Assembly: GCF_026107415.2 (NCBI RefSeq)
Contig: NZ_JAPCHX010000008.1
Location: forward strand, 28,740 to 92,739
Origin: Microbacterium sp. MPKO10
GTDB lineage: Bacteria; Actinomycetota; Actinomycetes; Actinomycetales; Microbacteriaceae
DNA length: 64,000 nt
Direction: 5' to 3'
Shown here piece after piece: positions 42,418 through 51,376 of this stretch. The position numbers and the translations under genes were made by a program. Numbering within the stretch: the first letter of the stretch is position 1; each line of letters begins with the position of its first letter. The notes beneath the pieces were generated by a model that saw only the letters and a program-made list of their open reading frames with translations, had not been told where the DNA came from and searched no databases.

Positions 42418-43907
42418 TTCCCGATTCCGAACCAGGAGTCGAGCATGTCACACATCTGTCTCTCATCAACCCCGCGCCACGCCAAATGCGCGTCGGGCCG
42501 CACAAGCCACGTTTCGGCCACAGCATCCGTCCTCTCGAGCACGACCGCGAGCTCATTCAGCAGGGGAGGCACTGCGTCATCGCGACCGCCGGGTGGGCGA
42601 AGAATTGCCCACGTTCCGCCCAGACACGCATGCAGAGAGGTTGTCGCACCGTCGGCGTCGCGGGACTGCACATCATCGACACGAGCTCCGGGCCGTGGCC
42701 GGGGCCCGAACCGTCGCCCCAGCGGACCACGGTGGTATGACACCCACATCTGCGATGCCGCCCACGTGGCCTTCCGCTGCACCACGGGCAGCCCAAGCAG
42801 CGGTGCCATCACGCGATCACGCACGAATCGACCCACAACACTGCGTGTGACGTCGATCGCCGTCACCGCCGAGGTGCCGCGTAGCACGTCCTTCGCGAGC
42901 GGGCGCCGCTCTGCTTCATATGTGTCGAGAAAATCCGCGCTGGCACGGCTGCGCACGACTGCCGCGAGCTTCCAGGCCAAGTTCTCGGCATCTCCGAGCC
43001 CGGTCAGCATGCCCTGTCCGCCAAACGGTGCATGAGCGTGCGCCGCATCCCCTGCCAGAAAGAGACGCCCGGCCCGATAGGTATCAGCCAGCTTGCGGTG
43101 AACCGTGAACTGGGAGAGCCATTCGGCGTCACCGATTCGCACATCCGGTCGATAGCTGCGCTCGGGAAGAATCTCACTGATTCGTTGCAGAACCTCGGCC
43201 TCGGAGATCGGCGCCGAGGATCCCGCACTGCCATCAGGATCGTATGCAAGAACGCGCCAGAGGTCGCCGGAGGGGTCAGGCATGGGCATAACGCCAAGCA
43301 GGCCAGACGGATGTATCCAACCGGTCGTACCTGAACGATCAAGATCCCAATCAAGATGCACATCAGCGAGGAGGAACCTCTCCGAGAGGCGGACTCCCGG
43401 CGCACCGATGCCCGCCGACTTGCGCACGGTAGACGACGTCCCGTCACAGCCAACAAGCCAGCTGGCGTGAAGCTGTTCTCCCGAGCTCAACTCTGCGACG
43501 ACATCGTCGCGACTCTGGGTGACCGTCGTGACGTGGGACTCCCATTCGGGTTCCACACCGAGCTCCGCCAAGCGGCGGCGGAGCTCACCTTCGACCCGAG
43601 CCTGCGAGATCACCATCGGGGGAGCCGCTGTATGCATTGCGGGATTACCGAACTGGAGTCTGGCCAAAGGGCGCTCTCCCAAGTACGAGGTGACAGACAT
43701 CGCTCGCTTCGATTCGTCAGGCAGCGCCCCGAGTGCGCCAAGACGAGAGAGCACCTCAGATCCTCGAGCGTGAAGAAAGTTGGCACGCGATGCCGTAGAC
43801 GCTCGCGGCGCTCGGTCCACGACTCGCACGTCCACGTCTGCCATCCGCAGTCCACACGCGAGAGCCAGTCCGGTCGGGCCCGCCCCGACCACGAGAACCT
43901 GCGTCAT
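42414..43907 (-). CDS. FAD-dependent aromatic/polyketide monooxygenase
   Basis: A 497-residue class A flavin monooxygenase (PheA/TfdB and RdmE-like). The dinucleotide motif VVGAGPTGLALACGL is N-terminal, the DG motif LVGCDGTSSTVRKSAG is near 158, and the GD motif LFLAGDAAHAHAPFGGQGM is near 287. A thioredoxin-like C-terminal domain follows from about 385. The ATG at 43907 is chosen, with GAGGG upstream. It may hydroxylate phenols, or inactivate antibiotics (TetX/Rox-like). TetR control suggests induction by the substrate. Confidence 0.9.
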   Translation of the reverse strand: MTQVLVVGAGPTGLALACGLRMADVDVRVVDRAPRASTASRANFLHARGSEVLSRLGALGALPDESKRAMSVTSYLGERPLARLQFGNPAMHTAAPPMVISQARVEGELRRRLAELGVEPEWESHVTTVTQSRDDVVAELSSGEQLHASWLVGCDGTSSTVRKSAGIGAPGVRLSERFLLADVHLDWDLDRSGTTGWIHPSGLLGVMPMPDPSGDLWRVLAYDPDGSAGSSAPISEAEVLQRISEILPERSYRPDVRIGDAEWLSQFTVHRKLADTYRAGRLFLAGDAAHAHAPFGGQGMLTGLGDAENLAWKLAAVVRSRASADFLDTYEAERRPLAKDVLRGTSAVTAIDVTRSVVGRFVRDRVMAPLLGLPVVQRKATWAASQMWVSYHRGPLGRRFGPRPRPGARVDDVQSRDADGATTSLHACLGGTWAILRPPGGRDDAVPPLLNELAVVLERTDAVAETWLVRPDAHLAWRGVDERQMCDMLDSWFGIGK

Positions 43908-43922
43908 CACACCCTCAATGAC

Positions 43923-43946
43923 TTACTGTACGGTATCGTTCAGTAA
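43923..43946. promoter_or_regulatory. TetR operator of the monooxygenase operon
   Basis: A 24-bp dyad from TTACTG to CAGTAA with two mismatched pairs, 16 bp upstream of the monooxygenase start codon. It is AT-richer than its surroundings and has the size expected for a TetR dimer site. Confidence 0.7.
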
Positions 43947-44080
43947 CACCATACACCCCGCGGAGTATCGCCGCGATCGAGAGATGCTCGTGATGATCAG
44001 ATCGCGGTCGACGTCTGAGCTCAACGGCTTGTTGCCGGCAGGTTCACGCTCTTCGCCACCGCGAGTGAAAGAGCTTCTCG

Positions 44081-44374
44081 GTGTCTGCGACCGCTGAAGG
44101 GCCTCGTCATTACCGCCGGGATGACTGGCTCACCTACGCCCGTGCGCCGCACGCGACTTGCGGGATGCAGCATCCTGACGGCCGCGTGCTCGTCGTCATG
44201 CATTCGACGCTCATGCGCCTGTTGATCTGCCACCTGCTGGTTTTCGATCTCGACCGCTACCGTGCCCTGTTCCCCGGTGTCACGAATGCGGCGCTCACGG
44301 CGTTCACCCTCACTCCGGGCACCGACCCGCAGCTGATGGCCTTCAACGTTCCGACCGACACGCGCGCGCCTCGG
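44081..44374 (+). pseudogene. Truncated histidine-phosphatase (phosphoglycerate-mutase family) fragment
   Basis: The frame contains DGRVLVVMHSTLMRLLICHL, then DRYRALFPGVTNAALTAF and LMAFNVP, the C-terminal third of a histidine phosphatase with the second catalytic His (MHS). The N-terminal half with the RHG motif is absent; upstream bases 43950-44080 encode nothing similar. The reading frame continues to 44449, but the tail after TDTRAP is unrelated and runs over the GltS gene end. It is therefore a gene remnant. Confidence 0.6.
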
Positions 44375-44432
44375 TTGATTCTGCTCCACCTCGATAGACA
44401 GTGGGCCCCAGGCTGCGACGCTCAGTTCGCCG

Positions 44433-45635
44433 CTAGAACGCGCTGCTGACCCAGTTCAGACAGAACACAATCCAGGGGAGCGCAACGATGTCGATCAGCA
44501 TCGCCCCGGCGAGCGGCACAATGAGGAACGCCCGCGTGGATCTCACGCCGAACCGCGCATTGAACGCATCCATGTTCGCTATGGCGTTCGGCGTTGCTCC
44601 GAGACCGTGACCGAGCATCGCCGCGACCATCGTCACGGCGTCGTAGCTGCGGCCGAGAATGCGGAAGAGCACGAACCAGACGAACGCGAGGATGAACACG
44701 AGCTGCACGGCGAGAATCGCGATGAGCGGCAGAGCGAGTGCGAACAGATCCCAGATCTTCAGGCTCATCATCGCCATCGTCAGGAAGAAACCGAGGCTGA
44801 CACGCGACACCAGTTCGACAGCGCCGTCGTGCATGCGGAACGCCTTCACCTTGTCGTTGACGTTGCGCGCGATCACCGCGACGAGCATCGCCCCGACGTA
44901 GCCGGGCAGCACGAACCCCGTGACCTCGCTGAACCAGTCGCCCAGCAGAAGGCCGAGCACAACGATCACACCGATGACCGCGAGCGTGGGGATGACCTGC
45001 TTGTAGCTCGCCTCGTCGCGTGTCTCGCCAACAGACTCGACACTGCTATCGGTGTGGCTCGGCACGGCGACACGGTGGCGCTTCATCAGCCCGACCGCGA
45101 CCGGGCCGCCGAGCAGGCTTCCCGCGACGAGGCCGAATGTGGCGGAGGCGATCGCGACAGCTGCGGCGCCGTCAGCGCCCAGTGACTCGGCCGTCGGCCC
45201 GAACGCCGCCGCTGCTCCGTGCCCGCCCTCGAGGCTCACGGCGCCCGCCATGATCCCCAGCAGCGGGTCGATGCCGACAACCAGTGCCATGCCGATGCCG
45301 ATGAGGTTCTGTGCGATCGCGAGCCCCCAGCACGCCGCGACGTAGATCAAGAGGAGCTTGCCGCCCTTCTTGATCAGGGCGAAGCTGCCCGCGAGCCCGA
45401 TCGTGGTGAAGAACATCACCATCACCGGCGATTGAAGCGTGGTGTCGAGTTCGATCGTCGCGGCACCGGTCTGGCGAAGCGCGAGCACGACAAGCGCGAA
45501 GGCAAAACCGCCGACAACGGGCCCGGGGATGCTGAAGCGACGGAGGAAGCCAATGTGCGCGCACGCGGCTTCACCGAGCAAAAGCAGCAGAATCGCAAGA
45601 GCCGAGGTCTGGACGAGGTCGAGTTCGAGATTCAC
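44433..45635 (-). CDS. gltS: Sodium/glutamate symporter
   Basis: A 400-residue membrane protein of the ESS/GltS family with about ten helices in two inverted halves. It has AVSLEGGHGAAAAFGPTAE near 134 and a second motif MLGHGLGATPNAIANMDAFN near 339, which are the two conserved GltS hairpins. It co-transports Na+ and glutamate. It is coupled to HutG by a 4-bp overlap, so it may import or export the glutamate formed from formiminoglutamate. Confidence 0.92.
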   Translation of the reverse strand: MNLELDLVQTSALAILLLLLGEAACAHIGFLRRFSIPGPVVGGFAFALVVLALRQTGAATIELDTTLQSPVMVMFFTTIGLAGSFALIKKGGKLLLIYVAACWGLAIAQNLIGIGMALVVGIDPLLGIMAGAVSLEGGHGAAAAFGPTAESLGADGAAAVAIASATFGLVAGSLLGGPVAVGLMKRHRVAVPSHTDSSVESVGETRDEASYKQVIPTLAVIGVIVVLGLLLGDWFSEVTGFVLPGYVGAMLVAVIARNVNDKVKAFRMHDGAVELVSRVSLGFFLTMAMMSLKIWDLFALALPLIAILAVQLVFILAFVWFVLFRILGRSYDAVTMVAAMLGHGLGATPNAIANMDAFNARFGVRSTRAFLIVPLAGAMLIDIVALPWIVFCLNWVSSAF

Positions 45636-46570
45636 GTGGCTTCCGTTCGCGTGACGAGATGATTGATGATGCGTGCCGCGACGCGAGCCGTGCGGCCGTC
45701 GAGGTCGAGGTCGGGGTTCAGTTCGGCGACGTCGAAGAGCGCAAGCTTCCCCGACTGCGCGATCGTCTCGACGATGGTGAGCACGGTCTCCACCTGCACG
45801 CCGAGGGCCGCGGGGGCGCTGACACCCGGGGCGATCCAGCCCGGAAGGGCGTCGAGGTCGAGAGTGAGATAGACATCGTCAACGTCGGCGAGAAAAGACT
45901 CGAGATGATTCCGGATGCCGCTGGCGTGGGCTTCCGTGCACTCGAGATCGGTTCGGTACGTGACTCCCCACTTGTCAGCGGTGTCGAAGAGCGCACGCGT
46001 ATTGCTGGTCTGCGCGATGCCCAGCACCGTGTACGCCAGCTCGCGGCCCGCTTGCTTCTCCGCCTGCAGCATCTGCAGGAAGCCGGTGCCGGACGTCGCC
46101 CGCTGTGCCGCGCGCAGGTCGAAGTGCGCATCGATGTTCACGACGCCGAGCCGACGAGTCGGGTCGGTGCGCACGGCCGTGAGGCCGAGGTAGCTGCCGA
46201 AGGCAACCTCGTGGCCGCCGCCCAGCACGACGGGCAGATGCCCTGCGCGCACGACTTCGGCGATGCGCGTGGCGAGCGCGCTGTGGCCTCCCTCGAGATC
46301 GGTCCCTTCCACCGTGACGTCGCCCGCTTCGTAGAGGGCGGGAAGATCGTGCGCGGCGAGCCCGGCGAGCGCACCGCGCAAAGATGCAGGTCCGCGCTGC
46401 GCACCCGTGCGACCGTGATTGCGACGAACGCCCTCGTCGCTCGCGAAGCCGATGATCGCGACTCCGGGCTCCGCGCTCTCGGCGAGCGGCCGGATCACGG
46501 TGTGCCACCGATCATGCTCCGGTCCGTCGCCGTCTCGTCTGCCCGACCAGAGTCCGCTTCTGTCGGTCAT
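45632..46570 (-). CDS. hutG: Formimidoylglutamase (arginase/ureohydrolase family)
   Basis: A 312-residue ureohydrolase. Mn ligands are seen in LGGGHEVAFG (His), NIDAHFDLR (Asp-His-Asp) and LDLDALPGW (Asp-Asp). GFASDEGVRRNHGRTGAQRG near the N terminus is typical of HutG. The enzyme splits N-formimino-glutamate into glutamate and formamide, the last step of histidine degradation. The other hut genes (H, U, I) are not in the window. IclR lies upstream, GltS downstream. Confidence 0.88.
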   Translation of the reverse strand: MTDRSGLWSGRRDGDGPEHDRWHTVIRPLAESAEPGVAIIGFASDEGVRRNHGRTGAQRGPASLRGALAGLAAHDLPALYEAGDVTVEGTDLEGGHSALATRIAEVVRAGHLPVVLGGGHEVAFGSYLGLTAVRTDPTRRLGVVNIDAHFDLRAAQRATSGTGFLQMLQAEKQAGRELAYTVLGIAQTSNTRALFDTADKWGVTYRTDLECTEAHASGIRNHLESFLADVDDVYLTLDLDALPGWIAPGVSAPAALGVQVETVLTIVETIAQSGKLALFDVAELNPDLDLDGRTARVAARIINHLVTRTEAT

Positions 46571-47292
46571 GCTGCACCTCCGCTGAGTTCGCGTGCGGCT
46601 TGCCGCACCATTTGCACGTAGTGCGCACCGCGCTGCGTCGCTCGATCAACCGGGGCCATAACGGTCACCGTGCCGACCACGTTCTGTGCAACATCGCGCA
46701 CGACGCTACTCGCACCCCACACACCCTCGTCGAGCTCACCCTGTGAGATCGCGACGCCGTCGGTGCGCGCCTTTTCCTGGGCGGCTTCAAGAGCGGCAAT
46801 CGCCGCGGCATCCAGACCATGCTCGTCGTAGGCCGCGCGACGGGCCTCGTCTGACACGTGCGCCAGCAGGGCAAGTGCCGTCGCTCCGCGCACGAGCGGC
46901 TGGGTCGCGCCCTTCGTGTAGCTGCAGCGCAGCACCCGCGTCCCCTCCGACACCTCGACGCAGAGGGCGTGGCTGCCGTGGGCGACCATGAACGCCGCGA
47001 ACTCGCCGGTGTCTTCCGTGAGGCGATCGAGCCGCGCGCTGATCGCGGTCTGCATCAGCGAACGCTCCCGATAGCGCTCCGCGAGCGGCACGACAGCGGC
47101 GCCCGCTGAATACGTAGCACCGTGATTGCGCTGCACGAGGCCGCGCAACGTGAGCTTTCCGAGCATCCGGTACACCGTGCTCACTGGCAGGCTGAGCGAC
47201 GACGCCAGATCTTCTGCTCGCCACCGCTCGCTTTCTCCGAACAGCGCCAGCAGCGCGAGAGCTCGATCAATCGAGCCATCATCGTCAGCCAT
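46567..47292 (-). CDS. IclR-family transcriptional regulator
   Basis: A 241-residue regulator beginning at 47292 after GAGGGGG. The HTH is SLPVSTVYRMLGKLTLRG at about 26-43. The effector domain has HALCVEVSEGTRVLRC and QPLVRGATALALLAHV. It is the first gene of the hutG-gltS operon, overlapping hutG by 4 bp. The likely signal is a histidine-degradation intermediate such as urocanate or formiminoglutamate. Confidence 0.88.
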   Translation of the reverse strand: MADDDGSIDRALALLALFGESERWRAEDLASSLSLPVSTVYRMLGKLTLRGLVQRNHGATYSAGAAVVPLAERYRERSLMQTAISARLDRLTEDTGEFAAFMVAHGSHALCVEVSEGTRVLRCSYTKGATQPLVRGATALALLAHVSDEARRAAYDEHGLDAAAIAALEAAQEKARTDGVAISQGELDEGVWGASSVVRDVAQNVVGTVTVMAPVDRATQRGAHYVQMVRQAARELSGGAA

Positions 47293-47555
47293 GCGCACCC
47301 CCTCGTGAGACGCCACCTCGCGAAAAGGGACGTCATCCACGCAAAACCCTAGAAGCGGCGCACGATCGCCTCGTGCCATCTTTCTCACTCACTGCGAATG
47401 TAGCGAGAATCGGTGCCGCACTCGCACTCGAAACCGGGGTATTCTGCAGGCCGGGAAGAGTGATCATCGGGTGCCAGGAAGACACGGTGTGTCCCGGTGT
47501 CGGATGCTGGCGGCATACTGTCACGACAGAGGTACTCATCGAGCGAAGGACGACA

Positions 47556-47996
47556 ATGGGGCGCTTCCAGATTGTCATCGACTGCACTGACCCCGAGCTC
47601 CTCGCGCGCTTCTGGGCCGAGGCTCTGCACTATCAGCTTGAGCCGCCACCCGAGGGTTTCGACGATTGGAACGACTACTGGCGCAGCGTCGGCGTTCCCG
47701 AAGACGAGCTCGGCGTCGACTTCGATTCAATCGTCGATCCGAGCGGTCAGGGCCCGCGCATCTGGTTTCAGATCGTGCCCGAGAAGAAGTCGCTGAAGAA
47801 CCGACTGCACATCGACGTTCGAGCAAGCGGCGGCCGCAGCACCTCGCTGCGCGAGCGCAAGCAGAGCGTCGATGCCGAGGCCGAACGCCTCACCGCACTC
47901 GGCGCCACTGTGACGCGCGTGGTCGACCGCGAGGGCGTCGACCACTACGCCATCGCGATGCGCGACCCCGAGGGCAACGAGTTCGACATCAACTGA
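47556..47996 (+). CDS. Glyoxalase-like (VOC) domain protein
   Basis: A 146-residue protein of the Glyoxalase_6/VOC type. It begins MGRFQIVIDCTDPELLARFW and ends AMRDPEGNEFDIN, the usual paired beta-alpha-beta modules. The start follows AAGGA by six bases. VOC proteins bind a metal and act as dioxygenases, epimerases, glyoxalases or resistance proteins. Function here is unassigned. It is convergent with the PRD regulator gene. Confidence 0.85.
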   Translation: MGRFQIVIDCTDPELLARFWAEALHYQLEPPPEGFDDWNDYWRSVGVPEDELGVDFDSIVDPSGQGPRIWFQIVPEKKSLKNRLHIDVRASGGRSTSLRERKQSVDAEAERLTALGATVTRVVDREGVDHYAIAMRDPEGNEFDIN

Positions 47997-48056
47997 CCAC
48001 CGACCGCCCGTACGCGACTGCTCAGCTCACGTCGTGCGGCTGCGAGGAGGCTGTCG

Positions 48057-49973
48057 TCAGGTGAGGATGCTCGACAGGCTCGCTGTAAAGAACTCACTGC
48101 TCGCGCCCGATTCCAGCAGCGTCGCCAGGTTCTCCGGGTCCGAGAGCACAGGGATGAATTCGCCCAGCACGTCGCGAAAGACCTGCACATCGTCAGATGC
48201 GACGGCGAAGAGCACAACGATCCGCACCGTCGATTCGCCCCACGGGATGCCGCGGCGGGCCACGAGCACCGAGATCGCCGACCGGTGAGCGTCTGCCTGC
48301 ATCGAATGCGGAATGGCGAACTGCCCGCCGAAGGCCGTACTCGACTTCGCCTCGCGCGCTTCGACCGACTCCAGAAAGTCACGAGGCACGGCGCGCGCAT
48401 CGACCATGCGCCGGCACATCAGCGCGAGCGCCTCGTGCTGACCGACGCTATCGACGCTGTGAAAGAGCTCGGGTTCGATGAGCTCCATAATCCGCGAGCG
48501 GAGCCGCTGCTTCGCCATCTTCTTGCGACGGCTCTTGACAGCATCCTGAACCCTCTCACCATCCTCTTCACCCAGCAGCGGGCTGACCAGAACCGTGGGA
48601 ACCGTGACAAGCCCCTCGAGATCGATCGTCGACACGACGATGTCTGACGCGATCTGCTCCCAATCGAAATCCAGCGCAGTGACGACCTCCACAACGACGC
48701 CCTGACCGGCAAGGCGGGATGCTACCGAGTCAACGATCCGAGAGCGCCCCGCTGCGAACGGCGACACATCGACGACGGTCACGGTGACGAGCGGCCCCTT
48801 CTCGAGCTGCTTCTGAACCTGAGTGCCCAGGTGAAATGCCAGAAAGTCGATCTCATCGGCAGCAACCTCAATGGATGCCTTCTCTTCCACACGCTCGGCG
48901 AAATACAGCGCGACCTCATACACGAGCGGGTGCGCGTTCTTGAACGTTTCACCAAGAGGGTTGCGCGCCTGAATGCCCTGCGACGAGCGCTCTCGAAGGC
49001 GCCAGACGTGAAGGGCGATGCCGCGAACCGCGCTCTCATCGTAGAGATCGAGAAGGTAGAACTCTGAGACGTCGCGAAGGGCATCGCGAACGATCGTCAC
49101 AATCTCGGCTGGCACGCCGACGGCGTCGGCTATGGGGTCGTAGTGCTTGACACGCGACGCCACGAGCTGAGTCAGACGCTGTGCCTCCGACTCGGGCAAC
49201 ATCACGCCGAAGTTCTCGTGCACAATCTCTGTCAGCTCAGCCATGAAGGCGGAATGCGCATCGGGCAGCCGCGGCCTGCTGGTCTGAAGCACCGGGATGC
49301 GGTGCCCAAGCCGAACCCGATCTGCCGCTATCGTGACATGCACCAACACGTCGTTCAGCGAGTACTCGTCGATCTCCCACCCGAGATTCGTGATGCATTG
49401 TTGGATCTCTTGCGAGGTGACGCGCAGGTCGTAGTCACGGTATGCCTCGACAAATTCACGCATCATCTGCGGTGTGAACCCGCGCCCGGCGTCGAGAAAG
49501 AGATATTTGACGAGGCTGCGCTTCTCACGCTCATCCCCCTCGAGCACAACGAGCTCACGGTCGCGCCGAATCGTGAGTCCGTGCAGACGGAACAGTTCCC
49601 GAGCACGGGTCAGATCGGCTTCGATCGTTGCAGGGCTCACATAGAGGGTGTCGGCAAGATCGTAGATGTCGGTCGCCACATCTGAGTAGCTCACGAGATG
49701 CCTTGCGATGAAATAGAGACGTTCGCGAGGCCCTCTGCCGTTGCCGGTTGCCGTCGCGGGCCCGTGCGCCCAGATCTCGTGCGCCGAGCGGTCGAGAACA
49801 TAACCGCGATGCGACGAGTGGATCACCCGTCGCCCCGCGCTGCGATTGATGTCGGCGACAAACTGACGGATGCTGCGGGTCGACACTCCCAGCAGCTCAG
49901 CGAGCTGCGTTCCGGGCAGGGCCGAATCAGCATCTCTCACCAGCCGCACAAGCTCGGATCGCCGATCAGTCAT
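48057..49973 (-). CDS. PRD-containing PTS transcriptional regulator (BglG/MtlR type)
   Basis: A 638-residue modular regulator. In order: an N-terminal HTH (LAELLGVSTRSIRQFVADIN, about 25-44), a second HTH (LYVSPATIEADLTRAR, about 108-123), and two PRD domains with regulatory His residues (LVHVTIAADRVRLGH and AFHLG). Then comes an EIIB-like domain (VTVVDVSPFAAGRS, without the usual Cys) and a C-terminal EIIA domain with the phosphorylatable His of FAIPHSMQA. It is divergent from the ascorbate-type PTS operon and should activate it when substrate flux lowers phosphorylation. The start is uncertain by about 20 codons. Confidence 0.88.
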   Translation of the reverse strand: MTDRRSELVRLVRDADSALPGTQLAELLGVSTRSIRQFVADINRSAGRRVIHSSHRGYVLDRSAHEIWAHGPATATGNGRGPRERLYFIARHLVSYSDVATDIYDLADTLYVSPATIEADLTRARELFRLHGLTIRRDRELVVLEGDEREKRSLVKYLFLDAGRGFTPQMMREFVEAYRDYDLRVTSQEIQQCITNLGWEIDEYSLNDVLVHVTIAADRVRLGHRIPVLQTSRPRLPDAHSAFMAELTEIVHENFGVMLPESEAQRLTQLVASRVKHYDPIADAVGVPAEIVTIVRDALRDVSEFYLLDLYDESAVRGIALHVWRLRERSSQGIQARNPLGETFKNAHPLVYEVALYFAERVEEKASIEVAADEIDFLAFHLGTQVQKQLEKGPLVTVTVVDVSPFAAGRSRIVDSVASRLAGQGVVVEVVTALDFDWEQIASDIVVSTIDLEGLVTVPTVLVSPLLGEEDGERVQDAVKSRRKKMAKQRLRSRIMELIEPELFHSVDSVGQHEALALMCRRMVDARAVPRDFLESVEAREAKSSTAFGGQFAIPHSMQADAHRSAISVLVARRGIPWGESTVRIVVLFAVASDDVQVFRDVLGEFIPVLSDPENLATLLESGASSEFFTASLSSILT

Positions 49974-50100
49974 GAGCCACTTCGCCTCCGTCCGAGAGAT
50001 CGTATCCCGGCCCGCAAGCCTTTCCCAGGAGACCGCTTCCTGCAATCCGGAAGGTGACATATTGGCCCCCTGTTCCGGCACACACAATGCTGGATCGTAG

Positions 50101-50135
50101 CGAGGCACTCTCGGCAACGAGGCACTCTCGGCAAC
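50101..50135. repeat. 17-bp tandem repeat in the PTS/regulator promoter region
   Basis: CGAGGCACTCTCGGCAA is present twice head to tail (50101-50117 and 50118-50134), followed by another C. It lies 42 bp before the EIIA start, in the divergent gap between the PRD regulator (start 49973) and the PTS genes. Its identity and position suggest a paired activator-binding site. It could also be a recent slippage duplication. Confidence 0.65.
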
Positions 50136-50176
50136 CACGAACACCAGACGACATCGATGTCAGGGGGACTACGACG

Positions 50177-50632
50177 ATGATCACAGAATTGCTGACCCGC
50201 GAGACGTTGCTCGCCGACGTCACATGCGACAGCTGGGAGGAACTCGTCGACATTGCCGGCGCTCCGCTTACCCAGAGCGGAGCAGTGACTCCCGAGTTTC
50301 TTGAGTCGATCAAAGAGACGGTTGCTCGATACGGCTCGTACATGGTCGTCATTGACGACATCGCCCTCTTTCACGGTCGTCCCGAGGCCGGAGTGCAACG
50401 GATCGCCTTGAGCCTTGCTCTCCTGACACAACCGGTGTACCTAAACGAGGCACGAATTAAGGCCGCGTTTGTTCTTGCCGCCACCGATAACGACAGCCAC
50501 ATCGACCTTATGCGGGAGCTCGCCTCGGGGCTTGGAGACGAGGGCCTGCTGCGCCTTCTGCGCGAGAACGGTTCGCCCGACAGCATCCTGAACGCCCTCA
50601 CACGATTGGAGCAACTCGATGAAAAGCCATGA
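50177..50632 (+). CDS. PTS EIIA component, ascorbate/mannitol-type
   Basis: A 151-residue EIIA domain (fructose/mannitol/ascorbate superfamily). The active-site His is His66 in DIALFHGRPEAGV. ALLTQPVYLNEARIKAAFVL and GLLRLLRENGS complete the fold. It takes phosphate from HPr and passes it to EIIB. It is the first gene of the operon; its end overlaps the SIS gene start by 14 bp. Confidence 0.9.
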   Translation: MITELLTRETLLADVTCDSWEELVDIAGAPLTQSGAVTPEFLESIKETVARYGSYMVVIDDIALFHGRPEAGVQRIALSLALLTQPVYLNEARIKAAFVLAATDNDSHIDLMRELASGLGDEGLLRLLRENGSPDSILNALTRLEQLDEKP

Positions 50633-51353
50633 GTACTATGACGTCGTATCCCAGCAGCTGCAGAAGCAGTTCGACGAGGAAGCCACCTCGATTCAGGAGG
50701 CCGCAGAGCACTGTGCACAGTCCGTCCTCGATGACCGCGTCATCCATGTCTTCGGATGCGGTCACTCGCAGATCTTCGCCATGGAGGTGTTCTATCGCGC
50801 CGGCGGGCTGGTGCCGGTGAACGCACTTCTCACCCCGCACCTCGCACTGTTCCCGAAGGCGAAGCTCAGCACGTACCAGGAGCGCCTCGAAGGGTTCTCG
50901 CAGGAGTACCTTGCGCTCGAAGATACAGACCCGCGAGACACGATGATCATCGTCTCGATTTCCGGCCGCAACCCGGCAGGGGTCGACATGGCGCTCGCCG
51001 CCCAGGAGATCGGCATGAAGGTCGTGGCTCTCGTGTCGGAAGAGTTCGCCAGCTCAACAGCGTCCCGCCATTCGAGCGGAAAGAACCTCAAGGATGTCGC
51101 GGATGTGGTCGTAGACATCAAGTGCATCAGTGGTGATGCCGTTCTCACGGCGGAGGGCCTCGACGGCCGCTTCTGTGGGACATCGACGGTGCTCGGCGTC
51201 ACGGTGATCGAGTCGATCATCGCGCAGACCGTGCAGAACTGCGTCGATGCCGGCACGACACCGCCGATCTACGTCAGCGCAAACCTTGACAAGGGCGATG
51301 CCATCAACGCGGGCCACATCGCGAAATACTCACACATGATCTCGGGCCTCTGA
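50619..51353 (+). CDS. SIS-domain sugar-phosphate isomerase-like protein
   Basis: A 244-residue protein with a single SIS domain: VFGCGHSQIFAMEVFYRAGG near 43 and MIIVSISGRNPAGVDMALAA near 108 form the phosphosugar-binding pocket. A conserved tail (GTSTVLGVTVIESIIAQ) matches the YfhH/DUF2529 and MurQ-like subgroup. It may isomerise or cleave the phosphorylated sugar delivered by the PTS. Its place between EIIA and EIIB genes argues for direct metabolic coupling. Confidence 0.85.
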   Translation: MKSHEYYDVVSQQLQKQFDEEATSIQEAAEHCAQSVLDDRVIHVFGCGHSQIFAMEVFYRAGGLVPVNALLTPHLALFPKAKLSTYQERLEGFSQEYLALEDTDPRDTMIIVSISGRNPAGVDMALAAQEIGMKVVALVSEEFASSTASRHSSGKNLKDVADVVVDIKCISGDAVLTAEGLDGRFCGTSTVLGVTVIESIIAQTVQNCVDAGTTPPIYVSANLDKGDAINAGHIAKYSHMISGL

Positions 51354-51376
51354 GCCCGAAGAAACGGAGCACAATC

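Noticed and set aside
50101..50135. Start of a CRISPR-like array
   Set aside because: Only two units, directly adjacent, with no spacers and no cas genes.
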